Assembly (NCBI GenBank): GCA_023159155.1
Contig: JAJNNX010000049.1
Span: 62,001-126,000, forward strand
Direction of reading: 5' to 3'
Origin: Ustulina deusta
Taxonomy: Eukaryota > Ascomycota > Sordariomycetes > Xylariales > Xylariaceae
Length of the DNA: 64,000 bases
How positions within the stretch are numbered: the stretch's first letter is position 1; every line of letters begins with the position of its first letter. Below are positions 35,636-48,054 of the stretch, one piece after another. The position numbers and the translations under genes were made by a program. The notes below the pieces were generated by a model. The model did not search any database, was not told where the DNA came from, and was given only the letters and a program-made list of their open reading frames with translations.

Positions 35636-37747
35636 ATGGATATCACCTCTCTGATCAGGGGAATGCTCCCCGAGGCAGTAGAAAATACCACAGCTACCGA
35701 AGGCAATACGTCGACGGCTCACGGCATGCCCGCCAACATCATCGAAAGCATCCTACCACTCGTCGGCTTGAAAGGATTCGCTCCAATGTATCGATTCATT
35801 GGTAGCTGGCTTGGCTGGGATCCGACGGTCCTACTGACGGTGTTGGGGTTTATAGTAAGTAAATATAAGAGCCATACTCTTCTTGCTTTGGTGACCTCTA
35901 GGGATAAATTCTCTTTTTTTAGCCAAAATTGTATCCCAGCAGCTTCCCGCGGTTCCAAAATACTCAAAAGGCCGACTCAAAATAGGGATAACTGACTCCG
36001 AGTATTGCAGTGGGCGGCCAACAAGGTTATTCGACAGATGTATTACTTTCTCTATGGGCTTTTCACCGAGTATTTGATGAGTACTATTCACGTCAGCAGC
36101 ACCGACGACATATACTTGCATCTAATGGCCTGGCTCTCACAGCAGCCGAAGATGGTAAATTCTCGAGACCTGATGGCTGAGACAGTGAGCAAGACGGCGT
36201 GGGAGGATGAAGACGAGTCTGCCGTGGCACGCGACCGTTCGGGTTTATATCTCAACTTCTCCAACCAGGAGGCGAGAGCGGTAGGCTGCTCATATTTTCT
36301 ATCCAGAGCCACACTTCCCAGTTCTTGCACCTCCGGTTACTAACTCATCTTTCCTGAAGAGGCCGCAGTTCATCCCTGCTATAGGACTGCACAATTTCTG
36401 GTGGAAGGGCCAGTACTTTCGACTTCACCGCAAGCAGGAATCGGTCTTTGATGATGGTGCGAGCGGCGGATTTAGCGGGTTCAAGGACAAGGAAGACCTT
36501 ATTATTTCGTGTCTTTGGAGAAGTCCCGGTAAGAATGCTCCCCATCTTCCCTAGTACATACGAATATTCAACGTATGTATACATTCTAACCATACACCTC
36601 AGAACCGATTAAACAGCTTCTAGCCCATGCCAAAGAGCAGTATCACAGTGACCATCAAGCCCGGACAATGGTGAAGCGGCCATTCCCGGCATACATGCGA
36701 AGGGCTCGGAATAACTGGCAACAGGTCGCCAATAGACCAGTGCGAGACATGACGACGGTTGTTCTTGACCAGGAGCAGAAACTTCAAGTCCTCGCCGACA
36801 TGAATGAATACCTCCACCCGGAAACCCCGCGGTGGTACGCAAACCGCGGAATACCACTCCGTCGGGGATATCTCTTTCACGGCCCACCTGGTACAGGCAA
36901 GACATCACTCTCGTTTGCACTAGCAGGTGTATTCGGCCTAGACATCCACGTCATCTCCCTCCTCGAGCCAACCCTAACGGAAGAGGATCTAAGCAGCTTA
37001 TTCAGCACCCTACCGCGGCGCTGCGTAGTTCTTCTTGAGGATATTGACACAGCTGGTCTCCGGCGACCAGTTGAAGAACTTCGGGTCGCCGAACAGGCCA
37101 CGAAAAAGGACAAGGGGAACTCGAGCAAAGAGGAATCTAATAAAACGACAACAAATGACATCAAGGAATTAGCCAAGGTACTCAAGAAGGACGCGGAGGA
37201 CCAGAAGAAGGGCATTTCATTATCCGGTCTGCTCAACGCCATCGATGGAGTAGCCAGCCATGAGGGTCGTATTCTCATCATGACGACCAACATCCCCGAA
37301 AGCCTTGACGACGCTTTAATCCGGCCAGGTCGCGTCGATTTACAGGTCAAATTCACATACGCCACGAAGGAGCAGACAAAAGAGTTGTTTATTCGCATGT
37401 ACGAAGGTGACCAAGGACGACCATACCACGTGGATTCCAAACCCGCAACCAATGGAACTGCTGTGCCCAACGATAAAGTCTCCGGCCCCTCTTCATCATC
37501 TACTAATGGAAGCGTCTTGTTGCCCGAGACTTCCGGGGAGTTGGATATCCCTATCGCCGAACTCCCCGAGGTCGCCCGCCAGTTCAGCGACAAGATCCCC
37601 GATGGCGAGTTCTCTCCCGCTGAAATCCAAGGGTACCTTCTCAAGCGGAAGAAGAATCCCCGCCGGGCAGTCGAGGAAGCGGACAAGTGGGTTGAGGCGC
37701 TCATCCAGCAGAAGGCGAATCGGACCAAGATCTCGCAGGTTCAGTAG
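35636..37747 (+). CDS. Bcs1-like AAA ATPase of the mitochondrial inner membrane
   Basis: Exons 35636-35854, 36011-36280, 36360-36528, 36603-37747 give 600 residues. Near the N-terminus is one hydrophobic span (WDPTVLLTVLGFI, about 60-75), then the BCS1 N-terminal region (about 75-260, with FSNQEARA and HNFWWKGQYFRLHRKQE), then the AAA core: Walker A GPPGTGKTS (about 313-321), Walker B VVLLEDID (about 360), the MTTNIPESLDDALIRPGR segment with sensor-1 Asn and Arg finger, and a C-terminal helical lid. A Lys/Glu-rich insert (about 380-425) and a Ser/Asn-rich insert (about 485-520) make it longer than yeast Bcs1 (456), which folds the Rieske protein into complex III. Fungi carry several such paralogs; whether this is the true Bcs1 or a paralog of unknown client is open. 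Confidence 0.9.
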
Positions 37748-38391
37748 AGGTGATATCCAGGGAAGTCAGCGTCAAGCAATAAATATTCATGATAATGAGC
37801 GATGGGGAGGAACATTCGGCAAATTACAATTCAACACTCGCAGAATTACAAGAAAGATCATCATCCATTTGACGCGAAGGGTTTCCTTGCAGTAGAAGTC
37901 GGGAGCCCGAGATCAGTAGACAGCATTTTGATAGCGCAGTTTACCTTCCGCAAGGGAAGCACTAGTTAGATAGCTAGACTTTTATGAACACTTCATTCAC
38001 CTATATCAAGGGCTTGAACCAGAGCTTAGAGCACATACTCGATTCACAAATAATCTTCGATGGCACCAACAAGTCCGTATGGCTTCATTCAAGCCTTTCA
38101 ACAGTCAGGCGGAAATGCCAGAGCTATATATAACCTATTATCGGTCCTCGGCTATCAGCAAGGCCGGCAACTGTCTCAACTAATCGAGGGCTGAAATAGC
38201 CGACTATCAAAGGCCGAGAACATATGTATTGAAGACCGAGACCCTCGCTCCATGATAAATATATCGCGGATAGCCGCTAATATGCAGCGTTTGACCTTTC
38301 GACAACAAACCCAAACACGCGTATCCAAAACCCAGCGAAACACCGCCGCCGACGCAACATTCCCCCCCCTTTTCCCGCTTTCCGAGGTCGC
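37748..38391. other. Intergenic region downstream of the Bcs1-like gene
   Basis: No supported gene. The segment 38,030-38,290 is moderately AT-rich; short frames only. Confidence 0.5.
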
Positions 38392-38715
38392 TCAGGGGTC
38401 TCCCCAGCTTATGCTGCGTTCCGGGCGTATCGTGATCTCATCGTCGTCGTCTCTCGAGCGAGCGCTAAACCCAGGCGGCGGCGGCGGCGGCGGGGCCCGG
38501 CGGCCGCATCCATCTCCGTCTCCGTCTTCCTCCCGCCCCTTCCCCTTGTCCCTCCGCTTCTCGTCCCGCCGCCTCACCACCCCGCGCCGCCTCCGCCAGC
38601 GGAGAACGAGCAGACACGCCGCCACGACGACCGCGGTGCCGCCCAGCACGCTGCCGATGATCAGCTTGTCGCGGGTGGAGATGTCGTCGGCTTGAGAGAC
38701 GGTGACCGGGGACGT
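38392..38715 (-). CDS. Possible membrane-protein 3' exon: Ser/Thr-rich stretch, one TM helix, basic and poly-Pro tail
   Basis: A continuous - strand frame reads TSPVTVSQADDISTRDKL, a hydrophobic span IIGSVLGGTAVVVAACLLVL (about 38,590-38,650), then a strongly basic segment (RWRRRR and RRRDEKRRDK), seven prolines, an acidic DDDDE and a stop at 38392. This is the layout of the end of a fungal cell-surface protein, with the cytoplasmic tail after the membrane span. The open frame continues upstream through a CCAT repeat to past 38,820, but no ATG in frame and no signal peptide could be linked. It may be a last exon, a relic, or chance in GC-rich DNA. No family recognised. Confidence 0.35.
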   Translation of the reverse strand, partial: TSPVTVSQADDISTRDKLIIGSVLGGTAVVVAACLLVLRWRRRRGVVRRRDEKRRDKGKGREEDGDGDGCGRRAPPPPPPPGFSARSRDDDDEITIRPERSISWGDP

Positions 38716-38741
38716 TAGTAATAAAGTGGTGGTTGGGTGGG

Positions 38742-38776
38742 TTGATGGATGGATGGATGGATAATGGATGGATGGG
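38742..38776. repeat. (GGAT)n tandem repeat
   Basis: Two short runs of GGAT units separated by a TAATGG interruption. It would be translated as His/Pro/Ser repeats on the - strand if the adjoining frame is coding. Confidence 0.85.
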
Positions 38777-40573
38777 TGGGTGTCTTGATGTAGGTCTGGG
38801 TAGTAATTATGTCGTGAAAAAAAAAAAGAAAAAGAAAAAAGAGAGAGACATTTTTTTGTACAGATGGGGGAATTCCCCTAGTACGCTTCTCTACTCTGCT
38901 CTGTTGGCAGCGTCTACATATATCATGAGGCGAGAGACGCGCCGGGACAAGCGAGGGGATGCAGATGAATGGGTATATAGAAGCAGGCGTACTCTGAGCG
39001 AGCGGCGGGCCGTCGCAATGCGTATCGCCATCGCAGGTCTCGTGGGGGAGCGCTTGCGTCTCCGACGTGGCGCTTGGGGTTCGCGCGGCGTCCATGGCGA
39101 TGTGAGATTGGGAGAGGTAGGTAAATCAAGCCAGGCTTCGAAGAAAGAAAATCCTGTGTATAGTAATTCAATATCTAGCGCTAGGATCTGGACAGGATCT
39201 CAGGGTCTTCAGCTTGTCGTATCAACTCGTTCGTGAGTAGGCTATTTGGCCCTGTAGAGATATATCCATCCAAATGCTCGGGCCGTCAGAATGGATGGCC
39301 CCAGATAAGCTATTACCAGAACATCCTGGGATCGCATGCTTACAATGTTCCCGGCAGGACAAAGCAAGGATAAATGACTTGTGCGTTACTCGAGAGAAAT
39401 AATACTGTCTGTATATGTGGTTGTTCGGAGGGCAGGGGTCCGATAAGGGAATGAATATATCTTGACAACGAACCATGCCTCGAATCTGGCTTATTCATTC
39501 ACTGACTAAAATGACTAAAATATGCCATCTTTTTCTTCTTCGTGGCGTCTACATATTATGCTCTATTATGCATTTGGCCGTACTCGGCTTCACAATAATG
39601 CTGTCAGCTTCATGGCAAATATTGAGAGTAAAAGGGATGGAGGGACAAGTTCTGGTATTATTGTAAGGATTCATCATATACAAATTGTTTGCCACTCGTA
39701 TCTTCTTACAACACGTGGTAATGATTTTATCCGTCTCGGATACAAAAACGTTATAGTCGCGCGCTATAAGGCTCTATGCATAGCTGTTGTTCCTCACACT
39801 TCAGAGGAATCTAGTCGAGATGGAGCTTGCATGTTCGCTTTCAGTATTAGTTTCCATGGCCTTCGTTTTGAGTGTTATCCAAATCCAGGTGATGTAATGA
39901 CAATAGTATTGACCAGAGAACAGTGAACGGCCCCTTATGCCACGTCATCCCAAACCATACACAAAGTCTCATTTGTGCAGTGGCTGGAAACAGGATATTC
40001 TAACCGTTCCACGGGCAACGGTAACTGCCTGTTTAATTCAATGATCTATTCAGGCGGCTAGTACCGTTTAACACCCATGCCACTCACTAGCGTAACCACC
40101 CTCTTGGACCCAAGAGGGTGGCGTAAGACGAGTGAGAGCGTACTGGCACACGTGTACCAGGATTGCTATATTTATCGGCTACGAAGGTGGACTAAAGACC
40201 AAGGGCATGGCACTGGACCAATACAAGTCTAAATATAGCGCTCGTTCGATGTCCAACTTCACGATTCCACGCCGGCAACGCAATCGACGTGGCTTGATAT
40301 TACAAAGGGCTTGAGGAGTACCAGAGTCGCGAGTTTCGGGGTTATCATGGATATGGGCCGAGGTCGCAACAACGTTCCACTGACTGTACCCAAGAACTCC
40401 GACACGCCTCGACAATAGAACGTTTCTAGAGCACATCGTCGGAAGGCGCCTATAGTCGTACCAGAGGCTAGCTAGGTTTGAAAGGGGGGGAGGCTCACAG
40501 GCCCATGGCGCGAATCGTTAGGCTAGGTAGTTGTGAGGTTTCCAAAATGTTTTTACGAGCTCCCCCTAATCTC
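38777..40573. other. Intergenic region before the 3' end of VPS3
   Basis: About 1.8 kb without a supported gene. An A-rich run is at 38,816-38,841. Frames at 38,733-39,236 and 39,522-39,926 show no recognisable product. Confidence 0.45.
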
Positions 40574-43500
40574 CTAAGTCTCAATGCTCGGCCCTTTCTC
40601 TTCAATCTTCACAATCAACTCATGCTGGATCTTGAGGTTCTGTGCAGAGCTCAGGGACCTTGCGACTGAAGTCTCGTTCTTCTCGACGACAATTTGCCGG
40701 AGCGCCTTGATCAGAAACCCAGCGACTACATCTACACTCCAACTATCTGGTATTACTGACAATATATCGCTCACATCAAACCAACTACCGAACTTCTCGA
40801 GGAGCAGACCTGTCTGTTCCACACGGTCGCTTAAGTCTTCGAGCCGAAGAAATTCCCCTAACAGTGATCGGAATAGTCGAGCCTGATCATTTTGGGTTGG
40901 TGGCGCGCTCTCACGCCGCTCTGGCGCCTTAGAATCTTTAGTGCTTGTGGGGGGTGGGTATTGTGTCTCAGCTTGATATATTCTGTAAACACTCGCGCCA
41001 CCGCGAAAGCAATACGCAACGGCCGTGTCATAATCTCCAAGGTGGTGAACCAGAAGGCGCAAGGCATTCTCGTGATTTCGCTCTCGGCCATCGAGAATGA
41101 TTGTTTCGGGAACTAGCAAGTCGTCGGCCACACTGCTTAGGCGGGTGATTCGATCTCTGATCACCGATGAGTCGTACTCATACTTGCCACCGAGAAGTTG
41201 GAGGAGACGTAACCGGCTATCCCATACCTCGTCGTCAGCGGGAGCGTTGTCCGTGAGAAATTGACGGTAGGTCGGCTTTGGTGGCTGTAGTGCCCGATAC
41301 GCGTTGTATGTTGAGAGCACAGCATCCCGAGCTTCCGATGACGCCTGTAGATGGGTAATCACAACGTCAAGATAGTAGGTTATCAACTCGTTGACATAGA
41401 TCGTATGCCCTTTACCGAACACGAGAAACTCAAGGTAATACTTGACAGCTTCTGGGGCATCCGTCCTGAGAAGTTCGACAACGTAAGTAGGCTCGAATTT
41501 GGAAGCTTTGCCTTTGTCATCTGCAAAAACTTGAACACCAAGCTTTGGGTTTCGGTTTGCTAACCAGATACCATATTCCTGCACAAGGCTTTGGTTACTG
41601 ATTTTCGTCAGATATTCACGTACACGCAGCTCGCCATCTTGAAATTCACCGCCGTCGTTTCTTTCCCCTTCTAGAATGCGTCTCCATGTCCCAAGCACCT
41701 CTTGAGCCATTTTCCGACTCTGGTAGAGTCTGCTGAGCACAAAAAGTCGGTGATACGACTCGATTAAAGTCTCTGCTCTGTTAAAACAATCAACTCCGCT
41801 GTCAACAAGCTCGTACAGCTCAGCACGGACTGAACGGCCCTTGGCTAAGCCGGGAGATGAGTGCTGATCTAGCTCAAGCAATACCGCAAGGAGAGCAGCA
41901 TCTACAGTGCGAAACACCTCGTTCTCGTCAGGCACACTTCCAAATCCTTTCTTCCGTCGCCAGGTACTAAGGAATCGCCGGAGAAACTGAAGAACTGGTT
42001 GGGTTAGTGCACTCAGTGTGATCTGGACCTTGCTATCAAAGTCCGAGCTAGAAATAAAGGTTTCGGCTGTCGTTTTAACGCCGCCAAAGATCCATATTCC
42101 TCGCCGGGTTTCGATCACTTCATTTCGCACACCAGGAACTATGGACAACACAACACGGGGATCGAGTTGGCTGTCGACTAAAACCTCTTCCGTTTCTTGA
42201 AGCTCAGCTTCTGTAAAGGGTTTTTCTGTGGATTTTAGAAAGCTGATCAATAGCAAAATTCCAACCTGTTGTCGTATGTAGCTAAAGGTCAAGAATTCTA
42301 GCTCGGACTTGGCATCACGCCCGCGAAACGAGTTGATGATCTTGAATAGCTCTCGACGCTTTTGGGGCGTCTCGTTGGACATGATACTAGTGGCCTCAAG
42401 TTGGGTATCTAACTGAAGTATCAGAGGGTTGCGAATAGCCCACCAGATATAAGGACCGGACCAAACCGCCAAGCGAGCTGTAGTTCTCGCTAGCCGGCGG
42501 GCAAACTCTTCTTCCTCTATATTGCGGGTTGCTTGCCACCCTTCAGGCAGCGACTCGTCGTCTTGCGAATCATTATCTCTGTCGAAGAGTTCCTTCTCTC
42601 TAGACATCCGCTCCATTGATAATGCGGTTCGTGAATCAACGCTCTTCAGTGATACGGAAGAGGCTTCTACATTCCCGGACTGGAACGGAGTAAATCTACG
42701 CCTACAAAGCCGATCAATGATTTCTTGGGAACATGTGTCATCAGCTCCCAGAAGTGACCGAACGCCAAGTGATTGGGGGACTTTTATTTTTATGGTATTG
42801 TCTTGGTTAGGCTCAAGCCAATACTTTGTGTGCTCATTCTCGGCAGCATCGTCATCCCAGCGTTGGATCTCCAGGCCATAGTGTATGCCGTCTTTTAGTT
42901 CCTTGCTCGTTGAGGCAAGAATGAATCCCTCTTCTTCGGGGCTTAAAGACAGTCGGGATGATAGATCCAAAGACCCTCCATCAACCACTATTTGCCTAGG
43001 ATAACGATCAAATTCGATAGTAGGGCGAGTTGGTTCTCCCTCCGTATTTACGAACATCCCGATCCCGGGCTCCAACGGACTAGTGCCCGTAACCAGGAGG
43101 AATTCTTCTGGAGTTGGCGAGACAATGTGAGGTTTGAGAAAAGAAGGCCCGGGCGCATGGACCCTAGCGGGTCGACCTTCGATTGCCTCGTCGGGTGCCG
43201 TTGATTGAGCTGGAAATACGGCCTCTGGCGGGCCTGGACTAGCGACTGATTCTGGTGGCGTTACCGAGCGACTGCCAGGCTCCTCAGCGCCAACAGCATG
43301 CTGCTCCTGCCTCCGGTTCACTCCTGATATCAGGTTCCCTAAACTCGTGCCTCTCCGATGTGTCTGTGGGTCGGGACTTTCCGTCTGCGCGCGGGCTTGG
43401 GTGGATGAATTACTTCGCAACAAGCCGCCTCCAGCGCTACCCGAGATGTCCTGGGCCTGGCCGACGATAGTGCCTGACTGTATCTCATCCAGGGATGAGA

Positions 43501-44248
43501 TGGACATCAAGGGAATCTTGAGTTGGCGATCGATTTCTAAAAGAGCATAGCTCCTGGAGTCGGCAACACAGACAATAGTATCCCGTCTCACAGATAACTT
43601 GCTGGCTGCAAAATCGATTTTTTTAATAAGACGAGCATCTTCGCCGATCCTAACAACCTGTATCTTTCTGCTCAAGGACAGCAATATAGTGGCGCCATCG
43701 GTGTCTTGGGCACCCTGGTTGAGGTCCACTCCACCAATCCAGCCGCAGTTCTTCACTTGAAGCCCACCAAAGACAGGGCTCAGCTCTGGCAAGGAGTAGA
43801 ATGTGACGGTTGAATTGCAAAGCACACACGCCTTCCCGACACTAGGCAGCAGCAATATCTCCTGCACGCCAGGCCGAGAGGGGCTGGGTGCGCCGGCGGG
43901 ATCTGAGAAGGCGGGTCGGAGTCGCGATGCGAGGATGAAGGTTGGGATTCCGGAATGATCGGCGGGATCGGGAGGGATCTGGAAGAAGTGAAGAAGCTCC
44001 GAGTCTGACGTGCCGACGTAGAGGTTGCGATCTGGTGCACCTCGGATTAGTCAAGGCGCACATGGCCGGGGCTGGGGAACGAGGAACAGGGCGAATCGCG
44101 CACCCAGATATTCGACGCAATTGATTTTGATGTCGTCTCTGGAACCGTCTTCGGACAGCGGCACATCTGCGAACAGCGTGCGCAGGACGTACGGGCCAGC
44201 TCCCGGAACGCTCTGCGCGCTTATACTGCTCTGCGCGTCTTGAGCCAT
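40574..44248 (-). CDS. VPS3: Vps3-type CORVET tethering subunit (TGF-beta receptor-associated protein family)
   Basis: Subunit of the CORVET complex that tethers early endosomes through the Rab5 GTPase Vps21. Exons on the - strand: 44248-44104 and 44031-40574, giving 1200 residues; the single 72-bp intron joins VEYL to DRNLYVGTSDSELLHFF in phase. The N-terminal third is a CNH (citron homology) beta-propeller, with low-complexity insertions at about 200-320 (Ser/Pro/Gln-rich). The rest is alpha-helical and carries the Vps39-1 and Vps39-2 regions of the Vps39/TRAP1 family, for example the helical EELLVDSQLDPR-type and VRAELYELVDSGVDCF segments and the C-terminal SLLGEFLRLEDLSDRVEQTG part. Yeast Vps3 is about 1010 residues; the filamentous-fungal insertions account for the excess. 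The alternative, the HOPS subunit Vps39/Vam6, is less likely by N-terminal sequence but not excluded. Confidence 0.85.
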
Positions 44249-45194
44249 AGCTGGGTCGACAACATCATAAAGCCCCCAATGCGGTCATAATGCCGAAGCA
44301 CAATCGAGGCGGCGCGAAGAGCAATTGTGCAACGATGATGGTCGTATGGTAGTATGGGAGGAGAGGTAGAGGTGAGGCTGGCGGAGATAGGCTTGACGAC
44401 TGACGATGATCAGGGCTTGGGGTTCAAGGCTGCAGTCTAGTCGAATGGGTAGGTTGGCATCAGGTACCAAAAATGGGTGGATTACAGGTCACCCTTAGCC
44501 GTCATCCAATCAGGCTTAGCGCTATCGCCGCTTTTGCTCGGCATCTGAGTAATCCATTTATATATAATTCAGCTTACAGCTGTCTACATCTTCAACCCAA
44601 TTATTATAATTTTTAAGTGGCCTTTCAGAGCGAAGCCTAGGACGTACGTTTGGGTGAGAGTTAGTGTTTCGCGCCTGTGGCCTTTGACGACAGCCAGCAA
44701 AGCCTGGCCCAGGCCAAAGGCTATATAGGCCTGTGGACACCTCGCGAAGCCCCATAAGGTTTATTACGGGGTGTATACAAGATAGATTCCAACCTAAGGA
44801 CTTTTTATATTCATGTGTAGGACCTCTTTATTTAACTCGTACTACTGTTATTACTAGTTATGACAGACCGAGGCTTTTATTTTTGGGCGTTACCTGAAGC
44901 GACCTATGGCCCATTCCAGCCGTGCATGTATACCAGTCATTCATACAAAGTTAGTAAAAAACCATTATATGTCTAATATTTTTTATCTGGTTTCGAGGTT
45001 ATTAAATTATATTTAAGACGTACGCAATCAAAGGTTTTCCTAACGCGCTCCTGGCTGGTCAAGAGACGCGCCCCCCTTTGGCTTCAACCCTGCAAACCCC
45101 CATTAGCATAACGAAAAACTTCTCCAGCCTAACAAAGTTGCAAAAACACCGCAATTTGTATATAAATGACTGCGTTGCACTCAGTGGCCCCTAA
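44249..45194. other. Intergenic region upstream of VPS3
   Basis: Holds the VPS3 promoter and otherwise no supported gene. AT content rises from about 44,760. A TATA-like TATATAAAT occurs at about 45,160. Confidence 0.5.
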
Positions 45195-45479
45195 CCTATA
45201 TATTCTCTCCTGTTAATTGAGAAAGGGTACGTCAACATACAGCCAAACTCTGGAACCCCATACACGACAGAAAAACGTGACAAAAATGATCAGCTTCTAA
45301 TGGTTCTTGGTCTTTTGGATGCTATTAGCGGCGGACAACTCCCTCAGGGCAATGGTTTGTTTCCGCTAGAAAAAGCCGTATTCGAGCCAGTGATGAAGCA
45401 CGTTCTGACAAATGCTGGTGATGCAACTGCTTATACCTTAGTTAACATCAGTTTTCGAGATGAGCTTGGGAACAGCTAA
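45195..45479 (+). CDS. Orphan open frame of 94 codons, possibly a truncated gene or 3' exon
   Basis: An open frame follows the TAA at 45192-45194 and ends at the TAA at 45477-45479. It gives balanced, protein-like sequence with no low complexity: VNIQPNSGTPYTTEKRDKND, then LGLLDAISGGQLPQGNG and VFEPVMKHVLTNAGDATAYT. The only in-frame ATG is at 45300 (59 residues). No signal peptide, membrane span or known domain is seen. The frame lies 1.07 kb left of retrotransposon C; it could be the surviving end of a gene, a small gene with an upstream exon, or chance. I do not recognise it. Confidence 0.3.
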   Translation, partial: PIYSLLLIEKGYVNIQPNSGTPYTTEKRDKNDQLLMVLGLLDAISGGQLPQGNGLFPLEKAVFEPVMKHVLTNAGDATAYTLVNISFRDELGNS

Positions 45480-46542
45480 GCAGCTAAGTAGACGAACGAC
45501 TCTGAGGCTAAGAAGCGCAGACCGAATGTATATTGGTAGCTAATACACAGGTAACTATGCTGTAGGCCACAACCCTGCTCTTTTCTTTTGCCTTTCTATC
45601 TTTTCTTTTTGTTCTTCAGACAGTGGCTTCGAGTTAACCATATCGTCTCTAAACCAGGATATGTCACAAATATTATAATGAAAGCAATAAGCCCCCAATA
45701 GGCGTAAGACCCCAGATTAATTCAAATACGAGGAATGAAGCACTATATATAACAAGTATTGGGAAGTCCGAGATGGGTACTGTAGACATGGGTAGAAGGC
45801 GAAGAATGAATCAGTTCCACTACCCTATTCTCCACGCTAGGGAAATGTTGCACAACGGTGTCATTATTTGGCAGTAGACAAACGATAGCAATATACATGC
45901 ATGCAACAGGCAGTGAAATAGCTGGATAAGTATTGAGATGGCAGATTTCTGGCCATGGGATATGTGGTATCATGCCAATAAAGAACCTGTCCTCGGGTTA
46001 AGTGTGGGGGATAAATGATAATAGGAGCTTATTGGGTTTATTAAGAATTAATACAACAAGGCAGATTGCTGCGGAGGCATGATTAACAACGGAGTCCTCG
46101 CAATACCTTAAGGATATTTATCTGCCCTCCCTTAGTATATTCTTCCACTTTTCCACGTCGCAAAAGCGAGTGACGGAAACCATTCTCACAATTTCTCCCA
46201 ACCTCCATTTTGCTTATTCTAAGTGCACTTTCTGAAGACTGAGAATCTCACGATTATAATATATCGATACAGCCTGTAGCTGGAATTGCAGCTTAGCTAA
46301 GTACTCTACCTGGGTAGTACAAATGTTACGTACCTTGGTGCCTATCGCGAAGTGGCCCGTGCGTGCACCCTATTGAATGCTCTCGTTTTCAGCGGAAAGA
46401 GGAACGACTGGACCAAAACGAAGAGGTAGCCTCAGGTAGGTACCAGTACATGTAAGGTGTACATCTTACCATAACCTAACCCCTGAAGCATGTTCAGGTT
46501 CCACTTTATTGGCCGCTACCGATGTGCACTTTCGACACTAAA
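45480..46542. other. Gene-poor flank of retrotransposon C
   Basis: Normal base composition up to the LTR. No supported gene; a 76-codon - strand frame at 45743-45973 lacks any recognisable motif. Confidence 0.45.
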
Positions 46543-46547
46543 GGCTA
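46543..46547. repeat. 5-bp target-site duplication of element C, left copy
   Basis: GGCTA directly before the left LTR; the same GGCTA follows the right LTR at 56111-56115. Confidence 0.88.
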
Positions 46548-46686
46548 TGTAGCGGAATGCATGGCAACCTTGCCGAACTTGTACTATATTATATAAAGAT
46601 ATAGAAGCAATAAAGAGCTAACTATACTATTACTATGTATAGGTGTCTATTTATAGTATAGGTCTAGTCCTATAGGTTATATAACA
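46548..46686 (-). repeat. 3' LTR of element C (139 bp)
   Basis: Begins TGTAGCGG and ends ATAACA. Aligns without gaps to 55972-56110; about 22 differences, all transitions. Confidence 0.88.
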
Positions 46687-47770
46687 AAGTGCCTCTTGTA
46701 ATTATAACAATATTTTTATTATTTTTTTATTTATTAACAATTTATTTTTAGATGCTATAATTTTTATTGTATTTTTTTAAATAATTTTATACTATGTTTA
46801 AATAAATATATTCTTATTTAGTATTATATATAATATTTTAATATATTTTTTATTAGTTACACTATAAATATAATTTCTTATGCGGTGTATTCTAGTAAGT
46901 TTTTATTTTTTATAACTATTTTATTTAAATAGTTAAAATGTAAGTTTATTTTATTTGCTAAATATAACGTGTTAAAAGTTCTAAATAATATATTTGACTA
47001 GTTAATAAATAAGGCTTGTAAGGCAGTTAATATAACTAGCTAAATAAATAGAATAGTTGCTAGTGCTAGAAGTAGTATAAGTGCTTGTACTAAAGTAAAA
47101 AGTTGTTTAAATAATTAAACTTTACTAGAAATAATAGGTTTAAATAGTTAATAAATTTTAAGCTTAGATAAAAATACTACTTGTTTAAATAAAAAAGCTT
47201 AGTTTATAATTGTATAATAAACAAAGCATATACTGCTTTGCTTAGTTAACTAATTTTTTATATATATTATATTTTTTTAATAATTATATTTTAGTATTAT
47301 TTGTTTTATATTTAAAAGTATTAATTTATAATATATATTATATAAATGCTTATTATAAATAGTAGTTAGATCTTGGTTGCTTATATATATATGGGGTAAA
47401 ACATTAAATAATTTTTAAGATATAACTTTATGTTTGCTTACGGCGGTTTTTTATAGGTTTTCCGGAATATTGTCTGATTTAGATGTATTGTTTTGTTTTT
47501 ATTTAATAGCGGTTCGGCTGCAAAGTTCTTTTTTTGCTCGGTTTTAAATAAGCTTATGCTAAAATAAAAAAAGAAGTATAATTAAAGTAATAATAAGCAG
47601 AGCATAATATATATAAAGTAGAACAGTACAACTGGTTTTAAATAATTAATTAGTTTAAATATTAAGTAACTAATAATAAAGTATAATATTAAGAATAGTT
47701 ATAAATAATTAAAAAAAAATTGATTTATTTTATTTTTATGTATTAATAATTTATATTTATATATATAGAT

Positions 47771-48054
47771 TGTTGGAATAACTGGCATTGGTTACAACCA
47801 CATTGTACACCTATGCATCGCACGGGTGAACAGATATCTTTATACAAAGACTATTAGCTATAGGGACCTTATTTCCTTTTATTGTTTTAGCTCGTACGCT
47901 AGCAGAATTCTTACCTTAAAAAAAATTCTGTTTTATACAAAGCATTCTTTTTTTTTTCTTTTTTAGTACAGGATTTAGATATAATATAATATAGTATATT
48001 TTATTAACGCACGTTTATTTGCTTTTATATATAATATTGTACATAGCTTATTCA
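47771..48054 (+). repeat. Less-mutated island, possible solo LTR inserted after RIP
   Basis: The bases from 47,771 to about 47,930 are of near-normal composition in the middle of the AT block and start TGTTGGAATAACTGG, a start typical of Copia-type LTRs. If the unit ends at the CA at 48053-48054, it is flanked on both sides by the 8-mer ATATAGAT. An 8-bp flank is longer than the usual 5 bp, and the right part is as AT-rich as its surroundings, so the boundaries are tentative. Confidence 0.35.

Noticed and set aside
36877..37728. 283-codon - strand frame opposite the Bcs1-like ATPase
   Set aside because: It is the complement of the AAA domain exon; codons of a well-conserved + strand gene create it and its product shows no family features.
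40584..43550. Many + strand frames of 60-120 codons opposite VPS3
   Set aside because: Shadows of the long VPS3 exon; no start context, motif or splice chain.
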